From NCBI RefSeq assembly GCF_021233415.1, contig NZ_CP089466.1:1612001-1676000 (forward strand): DNA of 64,000 nt, in the 5' to 3' direction. Positions 17,870 through 26,579 of this stretch are shown in pieces. Every line of letters begins with the position of its first letter. Position 1 is the stretch's first letter. The position numbers and the translations under genes were made by a program. This DNA is from Halobacterium litoreum. GTDB lineage: Archaea; Halobacteriota; Halobacteria; Halobacteriales; Halobacteriaceae. Below the pieces are notes generated by a model. It was not told where the DNA came from and made no database searches. It saw only the letters and a program-made list of their open reading frames with translations.

Positions 17870-18292
17870 GTGCGTCGATTCGTCCTCGCCGTCGTCGCCG
17901 GCGTGCTCGCCGAGGCCGCGCTCCTCGCAGCGGTCGGCGAACTCCCGCCCCACCACCCCGCCATCGGCACGACCGCGTTCCGCGTCGTCACCGTCGGCGC
18001 CGTCGGCGGGTTCGTCGCGGCGACGGCGACCGACCGTGCGCCCCGGTACGCGGCGTTCGCGGCGTCCGCGAGCGTCGGCGTCGGAGTCGGCGCGGCGCTC
18101 TGGTGGACGGTGCTGTACGGCGACACCGTCGGCGTCCTCCACCACCTGCACTACGCGCTGGCGACCGTCGGCGTGCCGTTCGTGCTCGTCGAGGAAGTGC
18201 CGCGTCTCGTCGCCGCCGGCGCGGGCCTCGTCGTCGCCGTCGCGTTCGCGCTCGGGGGCGTGGTCGGCGGCGTCGCGGCGACCCGACCCTAG
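17870..18292 (+). CDS. Small integral membrane protein
   Basis: Starting at the GTG at 17870 the protein has 140 residues and about four hydrophobic segments (FVLAVVAGVLAEAALLAAV; VVTVGAVGGFVAATA; a Ala/Val/Gly-rich third; LVAAGAGLVVAVAFALGGVVGG). I reject the upstream ATG at 17756 because it overlaps the divergent KaiC-like gene's ATG and would contain that gene's promoter. A TTCAATTG element 25 nt before 17870 supports the shorter form. It has no recognised family; the stop overlaps the convergent amidohydrolase gene. Confidence 0.6.
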   Translation: MRRFVLAVVAGVLAEAALLAAVGELPPHHPAIGTTAFRVVTVGAVGGFVAATATDRAPRYAAFAASASVGVGVGAALWWTVLYGDTVGVLHHLHYALATVGVPFVLVEEVPRLVAAGAGLVVAVAFALGGVVGGVAATRP

Positions 18293-19161
18293 AGGTCGAG
18301 GAACGCCTCGGCGTTCTCCCAGAGGAGTTTCCGGTAGACCTCGTCGCTGTAGTCGGTGTGCTCGCTCAGGGAGTCCAGCCAGTCGTCGGGCCGAATCATC
18401 GGGTAGTCGGTGCCGAACATCACCTTGTCCTGTAGGATGGTGCCGGCGTAGTGCAGGACCTGCTCGTCGATGTACTTCGGCACCCACCCGGAGAGGTCCA
18501 TGTAGACGTTGCCCTTCTGCTGGCAGATTGCCAGTTGCTCTTTCTCCCACGGGAACGCCGGGTGCGCGATGAGAATCTGCAACTCGGGGTGTTCGGCCGC
18601 CACGTCGTCCAGCAGCATCGGGTTCCCGTGCTTGACTTTCAGCCCGCGGCCGCCGGGCGCGCCGGCGCCGAGCGTGGAGTTCCCGCCGTGGAACACGCAG
18701 GGGACGCCGAGGTCCTCGATGGTGTTCCAGAGTTCCTCGTGTTCCGGGTCGCTCGGGTCGAAGCCCTGCGCTATCTGCTGGAACTTGAACCCGGAGAGGT
18801 CGAGGTCCTCGACCGCTCGGACGGCTTCCTCGACGCAGTCGTCCTTGAGGGGGTCGACGGACGCGAACCCGACGAAGAAGTCCTCGTGTTCGTCCCGCAC
18901 CTCCGCGACGTAGTCGTTCGGCACGGGCGGATTGCCGGTGTTCGTCTCGGCGTCCCACCCGAGCAGGACGGCCTTCGCGACGCCCGCAGCGTGGTACTCC
19001 TCGACCATCTCGTCGTAGTCCCACGTCTCCATCTCGGAGCCGAACTTCGACGCCGCGTCCTCCATCATCTGCCCGCCCGCGTCCTCTAAGAACTCGCGGG
19101 TGGGCTGGTGGGCGTGCGTGTCGATGGCGCGCGTCTCCGCGAGCAGGTCGTCGAGGCTCAT
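18289..19161 (-). CDS. Amidohydrolase 2 family protein
   Basis: A 290-residue TIM-barrel metal-dependent hydrolase. The first metal motif is DTHAHQP near residue 15, a second His lies in ILIAHPAFPWEKEQ and the final Asp in KVMFGTDYPMIRPDDW; this is the pattern of the ACMSD/amidohydrolase-2 family, which includes decarboxylases and lactonases of aromatic catabolism. Its ATG overlaps the stop of the MaoC gene (ATGA), so the two are coupled. With phenylacetate genes nearby it may process an aromatic intermediate, but the substrate is not visible. Confidence 0.82.
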   Translation of the reverse strand: MSLDDLLAETRAIDTHAHQPTREFLEDAGGQMMEDAASKFGSEMETWDYDEMVEEYHAAGVAKAVLLGWDAETNTGNPPVPNDYVAEVRDEHEDFFVGFASVDPLKDDCVEEAVRAVEDLDLSGFKFQQIAQGFDPSDPEHEELWNTIEDLGVPCVFHGGNSTLGAGAPGGRGLKVKHGNPMLLDDVAAEHPELQILIAHPAFPWEKEQLAICQQKGNVYMDLSGWVPKYIDEQVLHYAGTILQDKVMFGTDYPMIRPDDWLDSLSEHTDYSDEVYRKLLWENAEAFLDL

Positions 19162-19616
19162 GCCCGCTTCACGAGGAACTTCATGTCCCCCGAGAACACC
19201 GTCTCGCCGTCGCTGTTCGTCATCTCGGTGTCGATGACGACGAGGCCCGCGTCCTCCCGCGAGGACAGTTCCTTCGTCTGCGTGACCTCCATGTCCAGCG
19301 AAATCGTGTCACCCATCTTCACGGGCGCCGGAATGTCCATGTAGTTCATCCCGAGGAACGCGATGACGCGTCGCTCGAGGAAGCCACACCGGTAGACGAA
19401 CCCCGTCGCGAGCGAGAACGTCATCGGGCCGTGGGCGACGCGCTCGCCGAACTCCTGGTCTTCGGCGTACTCCGCGTTCGAGTGGAGTTCCGTCCAGTCG
19501 CCGGTGAACATCGAGTGCATCGTGAAGTCGGCTTCCGTCACCGTGCGCCCGACGCTCTCGAACGTCTCGCCTTCCTCGAAGTCCTCGAAGTAGTGGGGTT
19601 CGTAGCTGTAAGCCAT
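19158..19616 (-). CDS. MaoC family (R)-enoyl-CoA hydratase-like protein
   Basis: A 152-residue hot-dog fold protein. The family hallmarks are YFEDFEEGETFESVGRTVTEADFTMHSMFTGDWTELHSN and ERVAHGPMTFSLATGF; Asp and His of the hydratase dyad would fall in TGDWTELHSN, which differs somewhat from the standard D-x-N-xxH and so leaves activity uncertain. Start at MAYSYEPHYF (19616) fits the family. In PaaZ the hydratase part that opens the seven-membered oxepin ring is a MaoC-type domain, and this gene lies close to paaK, so a PaaZ-like role is possible but unproven. Confidence 0.8.
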   Translation of the reverse strand: MAYSYEPHYFEDFEEGETFESVGRTVTEADFTMHSMFTGDWTELHSNAEYAEDQEFGERVAHGPMTFSLATGFVYRCGFLERRVIAFLGMNYMDIPAPVKMGDTISLDMEVTQTKELSSREDAGLVVIDTEMTNSDGETVFSGDMKFLVKRA

Positions 19617-19647
19617 ACCGGCACCCGGCACCCGGAGGCTCAAATAG

Positions 19648-20034
19648 TTATGCCGTCCGCCCGGTCGCGACGCGCGCGACGAACAGGCCGAGCACCCACG
19701 TCACGACGAACGCGAGGACGCTCGGCACCGAGCCGCCGGCGACGCCGTCGAAGACGGCGACGAGGACGAGGTACGCGCCGACGGCGAGCGCGCACGCGAC
19801 GGCGCTCCAGAGCACCGCGAGCGCGCGACTGTCGAACGCCCCGTCCCACTGTTCGCGGTAGATGCTCGGCACCGCGATGCCCGCGAGGAACACCGCGAAG
19901 TAGCCGTCGTTGGCGTCCGGCGCGCGCTCGAAGAGCGCGAACCCGGCGACGAGCGCGGCGACGACGGCCGTCGCGGTCACCGCGAACTCCGTGCTCCCGA
20001 GCCACGCCCGGAACCGAGCGACCAGTGAGCTCAT
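19648..20034 (-). CDS. Four-helix membrane protein of unknown function
   Basis: A 128-residue protein with four predicted membrane segments: FAVTATAVVAALVAGFALF, YFAVFLAGIAVPSIY, LAVLWSAVACALAVGAYLVLVAVF and SVPSVLAFVVTWVLGLFVARVA. A small amphipathic N-terminus (MSSLVARFRAWLGS) precedes the first. No family is recognised. It sits between the MaoC gene and paaK on the same strand. Confidence 0.7.
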   Translation of the reverse strand: MSSLVARFRAWLGSTEFAVTATAVVAALVAGFALFERAPDANDGYFAVFLAGIAVPSIYREQWDGAFDSRALAVLWSAVACALAVGAYLVLVAVFDGVAGGSVPSVLAFVVTWVLGLFVARVATGRTA

Positions 20035-20076
20035 GCCACTACGTGGCGGCGGTGCGCGCTTGAACCCACCGACACG

Positions 20077-21360
20077 TCAGCGGTGGTCGAAGACGCGCTT
20101 GACCTTCCCGGTCGCCTGCCGGTCGATGCCGCCGGGCGGCGCGACGGTGAGGTCGTCGGGCGTGAACGAGAGGACACTGGACAGCCGCGACAGCAGCGTG
20201 TCGTGGAGCGCCTCGGGGTCGCCGTCGAAGTCGTCGGCGCGCTCGACGGTTATCTCGATGCGGTCGAGTTCGCCGTCGCGGCGCAGGTCGATGCGGTAGT
20301 GCGGCGCGACGCCCTCGGTGTCGAGGGCCACGGCCTCGATTTCGCTCGGGTAGCAGTTCACGCCGCGCACGATGAGCAGGTCGTCGGTGCGGCCGGTGAC
20401 GTTGTCCATGCGAACGGTGGTGCGTCCGCAGTCGCACTCGCCGGACGTGAGCGTCGTCATGTCGCCGGTGCGGTACCGCAACACGGGGAGGGCTTCCTTC
20501 GAGAGCGTCGTGAGGACGAGTTCGCCCTCCTCGCCCTCGGGGAGCACCTCGCCGGTGTCGGGGTCGACGACTTCCGGGTAGAAGCGGTCGTCCCAGACGT
20601 GCAGGCCGTCCTTGGCTTCGACGCACTCGACGGCGACGCCCGGCCCGATTATCTCGGAGAGCCCGTAGATGTCGACGCCGTCGACGTCGAGGCGCTCCTC
20701 GATGGCGTCACGCATCGGGTCGGTACACGGCTCCGCTCCGAAGACGACGGTCGAAAGCGGGAGGTCCGAGAGAGCCACGCCGCGGTCGGCGGCACGCTCG
20801 GCGAGGTAGAGCGCGTACGACGGCGTGCAGGTGAGCACGTCGCTCCCGAGGTCTTCGAGGAAGTCGAGTTGCCGGTCGGTGTTCCCGCCGCCGATGGGAA
20901 TCAGTTCCGCGCCGAGGCGTTCGGCGCCCATGTGGATGCCGAGGCCGCCCGTGAACAGGCCGTAGCCGTAGGCGTTCTGGACGGTGTCGGTGTCGGTGAC
21001 GCCGGCGGCGCGCAGCGAGCGGTCGGCGACCTCGGCCCAGACGTCGAGGTCGGACTCGGTGTAGCCGACGATTTTGGGTTTGCCGGTGGTGCCCGAAGAG
21101 GCGTGGACGCGCGCGACGTCCTCGCGGGGCACCGCGAATAGGCCGTCGGGGTAGGTGTCGCGAAAGTCCTCTTTCGTGGTGGTCGGGAGTTTGTCGATGT
21201 CGGCGACGCCGTCGACGTCGTCGGGGTGGACGCCGGCGTCGTCCATCGCCTCCCGGTAGAACGGGACGTTCTCGTAGGCGTGTTCGACGGTGTCTCGGAG
21301 GCGTTCGTCTTGGAGGCCGCGGCGTTCTGCTGGTGACACGTACTCGATGTCCGTGGGCAT
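20077..21360 (-). CDS. paaK: Phenylacetate-CoA ligase PaaK
   Basis: A 427-residue AMP-forming ligase that activates phenylacetate to phenylacetyl-CoA, the substrate of PaaABCD. The ATP-binding motif is VHASSGTTGKPKIVGYT; the adenylate motif is IYGLSEIIGPGVAVEC; the hinge is LRYRTGDMT; and the C-terminal segment ends RQATGKVKRV with the catalytic Lys. LIVRGVNCYPSEIEA is typical of PaaK. Start at MPTDIEYVSP (21360). It is divergent from a thiolase gene, about 14 kb from paaABCD. An 8-nt palindrome TGATATCA immediately precedes the start codon. Confidence 0.94.
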   Translation of the reverse strand: MPTDIEYVSPAERRGLQDERLRDTVEHAYENVPFYREAMDDAGVHPDDVDGVADIDKLPTTTKEDFRDTYPDGLFAVPREDVARVHASSGTTGKPKIVGYTESDLDVWAEVADRSLRAAGVTDTDTVQNAYGYGLFTGGLGIHMGAERLGAELIPIGGGNTDRQLDFLEDLGSDVLTCTPSYALYLAERAADRGVALSDLPLSTVVFGAEPCTDPMRDAIEERLDVDGVDIYGLSEIIGPGVAVECVEAKDGLHVWDDRFYPEVVDPDTGEVLPEGEEGELVLTTLSKEALPVLRYRTGDMTTLTSGECDCGRTTVRMDNVTGRTDDLLIVRGVNCYPSEIEAVALDTEGVAPHYRIDLRRDGELDRIEITVERADDFDGDPEALHDTLLSRLSSVLSFTPDDLTVAPPGGIDRQATGKVKRVFDHR

Positions 21361-21433
21361 TGATATCACAGGTGGCGCGGTCCCCGATAGTTCTTCGGGG
21401 GAGACTATGAGGGAGGCCCGAGAACGCCGAGTC

Positions 21434-22588
21434 ATGCGAGACGCGTACGTCGTCGGGGCGGGACAGACCGCGTTCGGGTCGTTTCCCGAGGAGTCCTACC
21501 GGTCGCTGTTCGCCACCGCGTTCGACCGCGCGATGGCGGCGGCAGACGGTCTCGGCCCGGCGGACATCGACGAAGCCGTAGTGGGGACACTCGGCGTGGG
21601 CGGCCGCCAACTCGGCCTCTCGGCGCCCGCGGTCACGGAACACGTCGGGCTCTCGGTGCCGACGACCAGAGTCGAGAACGCCTGCGCCGCGAGCGGGTAC
21701 GCCGTCAGAAACGCCGTCCAGGCCGTCAAATCGGGGATGGCTGACGTGGTGCTGGCGGGCGGCTACGAGGTGATGACCGACGCGAGCGGCGACGCGACGA
21801 AGTACTGGCTCGGCGTGAGCGGCGAGACGGAGTGGGAGCGCCTGACCGGGACGACGTTCGCGGGGACGTACGCCCAGATGGCGAGCGCGTACTTCGACGA
21901 GTACGACGCGGACGTGGACGACCTCTCGCGGGCGGCGGTGAAGAACCACGCGAACGGCGCGCAGAACCCCCACGCCCAGTTGGGCTTCGAGTGTTCCCTC
22001 GAGGACGCGAGCGACGCGGCGACGGTCGCCGACCCGCTGACGCTCTATCACTGTTGTCCGACGAGCGACGGCGCGGCGGCCGTCCTCGTCGCCAGCGAGG
22101 AAGTAGCGGAGTCGATGGACGCCGCGCGGGTCGCGGGCGTCGGCGCGGGGAGCGACCGCGTCGGCCTGTTCGAGCGCGACACGTACACGTCGATTCCGGC
22201 GAGCGAGCGCGCCGCCGACGCCGCCTACGAGATGGCGGACTGCGGGCCCGACGAAATCGACCTCGCGGAGGTCCACGACTGCTTCGCCATCGCCGAACTG
22301 CTCGCGTACGAAGACCTCGGGTTCTGTGAACCGGGCGAGGCCCCGGAACTGCTCCGCGAGGGCGTCACCGACGCCGACGGCGACCTGCCGGTGAACGTCT
22401 CGGGCGGCCTCAAGTCGAAGGGCCACCCCATCGGCGCGACGGGCGCCGGCCAAATCGCCGAACTCTGGAAGCAACTCACCGGGAACGCGGGCGACCGGCA
22501 GGTCGAGGGCGTCGAGCGTGGGCTCGCGCACAACGTCGGCGGGAGCGGCGGCGCGGCCGTCGTCACCATTCTGGAGGGTGAAGCATGA
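21434..22588 (+). CDS. Thiolase (SCP-x type acetyl-CoA acyltransferase)
   Basis: A 384-residue thiolase. The nucleophile is Cys84 in RVENACAASGYAV; active-site His residues lie in AEVHDCFAIAELL and GGLKSKGHPIGATGAGQ. The HDCF form marks the SCP-x branch found in archaea. Its stop overlaps the start of the OB-fold partner gene by 4 nt. It is divergent from paaK, so it may be the 3-oxoadipyl-CoA thiolase of phenylacetate breakdown (PaaJ role); alternatively a beta-oxidation or acetoacetyl-CoA thiolase. Two-subunit thiolases with an OB-fold partner have been described in Haloferax mediterranei. Confidence 0.9.
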   Translation: MRDAYVVGAGQTAFGSFPEESYRSLFATAFDRAMAAADGLGPADIDEAVVGTLGVGGRQLGLSAPAVTEHVGLSVPTTRVENACAASGYAVRNAVQAVKSGMADVVLAGGYEVMTDASGDATKYWLGVSGETEWERLTGTTFAGTYAQMASAYFDEYDADVDDLSRAAVKNHANGAQNPHAQLGFECSLEDASDAATVADPLTLYHCCPTSDGAAAVLVASEEVAESMDAARVAGVGAGSDRVGLFERDTYTSIPASERAADAAYEMADCGPDEIDLAEVHDCFAIAELLAYEDLGFCEPGEAPELLREGVTDADGDLPVNVSGGLKSKGHPIGATGAGQIAELWKQLTGNAGDRQVEGVERGLAHNVGGSGGAAVVTILEGEA

Positions 22589-24003
22589 GACTCGCGGGAG
22601 TCGGCGCGTACGCGCCGCGATTCCGGCTCTCCGGGGACGCTGTCGCTGACGCGCTCGGGCGCTTCCGGGCCCGGGGCGTCGACTCGGTCGCCGTCCCGGA
22701 CGCCGACGAGGACGCGCTCACGATGGCGGCGGAAGCGGGCGAGCGCGCGCTCGACGCGGCGGGCGTCGAGGTCGACGAAATCGACGCGCTCTACCTCGCC
22801 TCGACCACGCTCCCGTACGACGAGGAGGCGGGCGCGGGCCGCCTCGGGAGCCTCCTTGACCTCGGCGAAGCGACGCGGAGCGCGCAATTCGGCGGGAGTA
22901 CGGACGCCGGCGGCGAGGCGCTCGCCGCCGCGCTGGACGGCGACGACCACGCGCTCGTCGTCGCGTCGGACGCGCCCCGCGGCGCGTTCGACGAAGCCAT
23001 CGGGCACGCGGCGGGCGCCGGCGCAGCAGCCATCGTCGTGGCGCCGGACGGCCCCGGACGAATCGCCGGCAGGAGCGCCGCGACGACCACCTACCCCGGC
23101 ACGCGCTTCCGGGAGCGCGGCGACAGCGAGACGACGGGGCTCGGCGTCACCAGTTACGACCGGCAGGCGTACCGCGAGACGGTCGCGAGCGCGGTCGACG
23201 GCCTGGACGCCCCAGAGAACGCTGATGCGGCGGCGCTCCACGCGCCCGACGGCGACCTGCCGTACCGCGCCGCGGGCGCGCTCGGCGTCGAAACTGACGC
23301 CGTGACCGAAGGTATCGTTGCCCGACGGCTCGGCGACACCGGTGCCGCGAGCGCGCTCCTCGGCCTCGCGGGCGCGCTTGACGACGGCGCCGAGGACGTG
23401 CTCGTGGCGACGTACGGGAGCGGCGGCGCGGCCCACGCATTCCGCGTGCGGGCCGAGCGAGACGTGCCCGTGGACGCGGCGCTCTCGGGCGACCGGACCC
23501 TCGATTTCGCGGCGGCGCGGCGGCGAGCGGGCGCGTTCGACTCCGGCACGCCAGAGGGCGGCGGCGCGTACGTCAGCGTTCCCTCCTTCCGCCGAACCCT
23601 CGCCCAGCGCCACCGCCTCGTCGCGGGCGAGTGCGTCGCCTGCGGGAGCCTCTGCTTCCCGGCGGAGGGCGCCTGTACCGACTGCGGCGCGCGCGAGGGG
23701 TACGACGACGCGCCCCTGTCGCGTCGCGGCATCGTGGAGGCGTCGACGACCATCTCGCAGGGCGGTGCGCCGCCGGAGTTCGTGCCACAGCAGGCGCGAG
23801 CCGGCGAGTACGCGAGCGCCATCGTCGCCTTCGAGGGACCGGACGGCGGGCGTGCGAGCGTCCCCCTGCAGGTCGTGCTGGCGGGGGAGAGCACGCCCGA
23901 AATCGGGGACGAGGTGGTCGCCGTCCCGCGACTCCTCTACGAGCAGGAGGGCGTGCGGCGGTACGGCCTCAAGGGCGTGCCCGCAACCGAGAACCGACGG
24001 TAG
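22585..24003 (+). CDS. HMG-CoA-synthase-like domain fused to a DUF35 zinc-ribbon/OB-fold domain
   Basis: A 472-residue fusion. Residues 1-330 have the thiolase-superfamily layout of HMG-CoA synthase (MRLAGVGAYAPRFRL at the start; AQFGGSTDAGGEALAAAL around 100). The nucleophile normally in ACYGG is Gln101 here, so that half cannot form an acyl-enzyme. Residues 345-472 are a DUF35 domain: zinc ribbon with Cys350, Cys353, Cys364 and Cys367, then an OB fold ending QVVLAGESTPEIGDEVVAV. In archaeal acetoacetyl-CoA thiolase/HMG-CoA synthase complexes DUF35 bridges the two enzymes and channels CoA. Probably the non-catalytic partner of the upstream thiolase. It overlaps the convergent MFS gene by 35 nt. 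Confidence 0.85.
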   Translation: MRLAGVGAYAPRFRLSGDAVADALGRFRARGVDSVAVPDADEDALTMAAEAGERALDAAGVEVDEIDALYLASTTLPYDEEAGAGRLGSLLDLGEATRSAQFGGSTDAGGEALAAALDGDDHALVVASDAPRGAFDEAIGHAAGAGAAAIVVAPDGPGRIAGRSAATTTYPGTRFRERGDSETTGLGVTSYDRQAYRETVASAVDGLDAPENADAAALHAPDGDLPYRAAGALGVETDAVTEGIVARRLGDTGAASALLGLAGALDDGAEDVLVATYGSGGAAHAFRVRAERDVPVDAALSGDRTLDFAAARRRAGAFDSGTPEGGGAYVSVPSFRRTLAQRHRLVAGECVACGSLCFPAEGACTDCGAREGYDDAPLSRRGIVEASTTISQGGAPPEFVPQQARAGEYASAIVAFEGPDGGRASVPLQVVLAGESTPEIGDEVVAVPRLLYEQEGVRRYGLKGVPATENRR

Positions 24004-25144
24004 CGAGCGCGACGGCCGCGAGCGCGGCGACCCCGGCGGCGGTGAGCAGGGGTTCGTAGCCGGTGTCGGCGGCGAGGTACGCGAACAGCAGCGGGCCGGC
24101 CGCGCGCCCGAGGAACGTCACGCTGTTTCTGAGGCTGAGCGCGCCGGCGCGCAGGTCGCCGGGGACGCGGGCGCTGAGCCCGGCATCCACGGACGGGAGG
24201 ACGAAGCCGACGCCCGCGCCGACGACTGCTGCGCCCGCCGCAACGCCGACGACAGAGGTGGCGAACGGCACGGCGAGCAGCCCGACGGCGTACGTCGCGA
24301 TACCGGCGCGGACGATGGCGGCGTCGCCGGCGCGGCGCGCGAGCCACCCGTTCGACGCGGCGGCGCCCGCGGCGACGACCTCGGCGGCGGTGATGACGAG
24401 GCCGATGCCGAGCGGCGAGGCGCCATACTCGCGGACGAGCAGGAACGGGAGCGCGGTGAGAATCGCGCCGAACAACAGGAGTTCGGTGAGCAGGGTGGCG
24501 GCGTAGTAGCCGAGTGCACCCGCCGAGGTGGCGACGCGCGCCATCGCGGAGAGGTAGCCGGGACGGGCGGTGCGTCGCGTCTCGGCCGGGAGGACGCGCG
24601 AGGCGACGACGGCGGCCGGGAGCGCGAGCAGGTAGGCGACGAACGGCGCGCGCCACGAGACGCCCGCGAGCGCGCCGCCCAGAATCGGGTAGGCGGCGGC
24701 CCCAGCGCCGAGTACGGCGGCGTTCACGCCGAGCACGGCGTTTCGCTGGACGCCGTCGAAGGCGTCGCCGACGAGCGTGACGGTGGCGACGAACAGCCCC
24801 GCGGCCGCGGTGCCCTGCACGACGCGGACGCCGACGACGACCCCGTACGGCGGCGCGAGCGCGATACTCGCGCCGGTGAGCGAGAACACGACGAGCGCGA
24901 CGACGAGCAGTCGGCGGCGGCCGTATCGGTCGGCGAACGCGCCGAGGAACGGCGAGAGAACGATACCGGCGACGAAGTACGCGGAGACGAGCAGGCTGGC
25001 TTCGGCGTCGGTGAGCGACAGCGCCTCGCGGAAGGCGGGGAGCGCGGGCGCGACCAGCGGCACGCCGAGTGGCGCGAGCGCGGTGCTGAGTAGGACGACG
25101 CGGACGACCGGCGAGTCCCACGGCACGCGCTCTGCGGTAGACAT
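23969..25144 (-). CDS. MFS transporter
   Basis: A 391-residue major facilitator protein with about 12 membrane segments. The loop 2-3 signature is FLGAFADRYGRRRLLVVALVVF, and a RVVQGTAAAGLFVA segment in helix 4 carries the proton-drug antiporter-like motif region. Start at MSTAERVPWDSP (25144). It most resembles drug or metabolite exporters, but the substrate is unknown. The last 35 nt overlap the convergent fusion gene. A TATA-like signal is not obvious upstream. Confidence 0.88.
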   Translation of the reverse strand: MSTAERVPWDSPVVRVVLLSTALAPLGVPLVAPALPAFREALSLTDAEASLLVSAYFVAGIVLSPFLGAFADRYGRRRLLVVALVVFSLTGASIALAPPYGVVVGVRVVQGTAAAGLFVATVTLVGDAFDGVQRNAVLGVNAAVLGAGAAAYPILGGALAGVSWRAPFVAYLLALPAAVVASRVLPAETRRTARPGYLSAMARVATSAGALGYYAATLLTELLLFGAILTALPFLLVREYGASPLGIGLVITAAEVVAAGAAASNGWLARRAGDAAIVRAGIATYAVGLLAVPFATSVVGVAAGAAVVGAGVGFVLPSVDAGLSARVPGDLRAGALSLRNSVTFLGRAAGPLLFAYLAADTGYEPLLTAAGVAALAAVALATVGSRLRARP

Positions 25145-25263
25145 TGCCCTCGTTGGGCTGTTCGACACACCGGGCGGAAAGCGTGGTTGCGGGCTACCGG
25201 CCAGTTCCCGACCGCGGGAGACCGGAACGCGTTAGGGGGCCGGGTGGCGTAGACGGTGAGGGA

Positions 25264-26559
25264 ATGACGCTACTGTGCGCCGACACCGTGGTCTGTGACG
25301 CCGACCGCGCAATCGAGGACGGCGCGGTCGTCGTCGACGGCGACCGCGTCGCGGCGGTCGGCGACCGCGAGACGCTGGCCGACGAGTACCCGGACCGCGA
25401 GCGCGTCGAGGTGGACGTGCTCGCGCCGGGGCTCGTGGGCGGCCACGTCCACTCCGTGCAGAGCCTCGGGCGCGGCATCGCGGACGACGAGGAGTTGCTG
25501 GACTGGCTGTTCGACCACGTGCTCCCGATGGAGGCCTCGATGGACGCCGACGAGATGCGAGCGGCCGCCGACCTCGCGTACCTCGAATTCGTGGAGTCGG
25601 GGACGACCACCGTCGTCGACCACCTCTCCGTGGCGCACGCCGGCGAGGCGTTCGCGGCGGCCGCGGACAGCGGCGTACGCGCCCGGATGGGGAAGGTCCT
25701 GATGGACAAGGACTCGCCGGAGGGCTTACTGGAGGAGACGGACGCCGCGCTCGACGAGACCGAGGCCCTGATTCGGGAGTGGGACGGCGCCCGCGACGGT
25801 CGCATCCGGTACGCCGTCACGCCCCGGTTCGCCGTCTCCTGCACCGAGGAGTGTCTCCGGGGCTGTCGCGAACTGGCCGACGAGTACGGCGTCCGCATCC
25901 ACACGCACGCCAGCGAGAACAAGGGCGAAATCGAGACCGTCGAGGAGGAGACGGGAAAGCGCAACGTCCACTGGCTGGACGAGGTCGGCCTGACCGGCGA
26001 GGACGTGGTGCTCGCGCACTGCGTGTGGACCGACGAGACGGAACGCGAACTGCTCGCGGAGACCGGGACGCACGTCACGCACTGCCCGTCTTCGAACATG
26101 AAACTCGCGTCGGGCGTCGCGCCCATCGAGGACTACCTCGACCGCGGCATCAACGTCGCGCTGGGGAACGACGGCCCGCCCTGCAACAACACGCTCGACG
26201 CGTTCACCGAGATGCGGCAGGCCAGCCTCCTCGGGAAGGTGTCGGACCTCGACCCGACCGCCCTCCCCGCCCGCACCGTCTTCGAGATGGCGACCCGGAA
26301 CGGCGCCGAGGCCGCGGGCTTCGAGAACGTCGGGAAGATTCGCGAAGGCTGGAAGGCCGACCTCGTCGGCCTCACCACCGAGAACGCTCGCTCCACGCCG
26401 ATGCACGACCCGTACTCCCACCTCGTGTTCGCGGCGCACGGCGACGATGTGACGCTCACGATGGTCGACGGCGACGTGCTCTACCGCGACGGCGACCACG
26501 AGCGCATGGACGCCGCCGCGATTCGGGAGCGCGCCAGCGAGTTCGCGGCGCGGTTCTGA
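25264..26559 (+). CDS. Amidohydrolase of the Atz/Trz/adenosine deaminase-like group
   Basis: A 431-residue metal-dependent deaminase or chlorohydrolase. Motifs: GGHVHSVQSLGRGIADD (HxH), RIHTHASENKGEIE, VLAHCVW and LGNDGPPCNN, in the order of S-adenosylhomocysteine/5'-deoxyadenosine/guanine deaminases. The C-terminal segment GKIREGWKADLVGL is common to the group. Start ATG at 25264 follows a 119-nt gap. Likely a purine or S-adenosylhomocysteine-type deaminase; exact substrate cannot be decided from sequence alone. Confidence 0.87.
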   Translation: MTLLCADTVVCDADRAIEDGAVVVDGDRVAAVGDRETLADEYPDRERVEVDVLAPGLVGGHVHSVQSLGRGIADDEELLDWLFDHVLPMEASMDADEMRAAADLAYLEFVESGTTTVVDHLSVAHAGEAFAAAADSGVRARMGKVLMDKDSPEGLLEETDAALDETEALIREWDGARDGRIRYAVTPRFAVSCTEECLRGCRELADEYGVRIHTHASENKGEIETVEEETGKRNVHWLDEVGLTGEDVVLAHCVWTDETERELLAETGTHVTHCPSSNMKLASGVAPIEDYLDRGINVALGNDGPPCNNTLDAFTEMRQASLLGKVSDLDPTALPARTVFEMATRNGAEAAGFENVGKIREGWKADLVGLTTENARSTPMHDPYSHLVFAAHGDDVTLTMVDGDVLYRDGDHERMDAAAIRERASEFAARF

Positions 26560-26579
26560 CTACCCGCACTGGGCGAACG

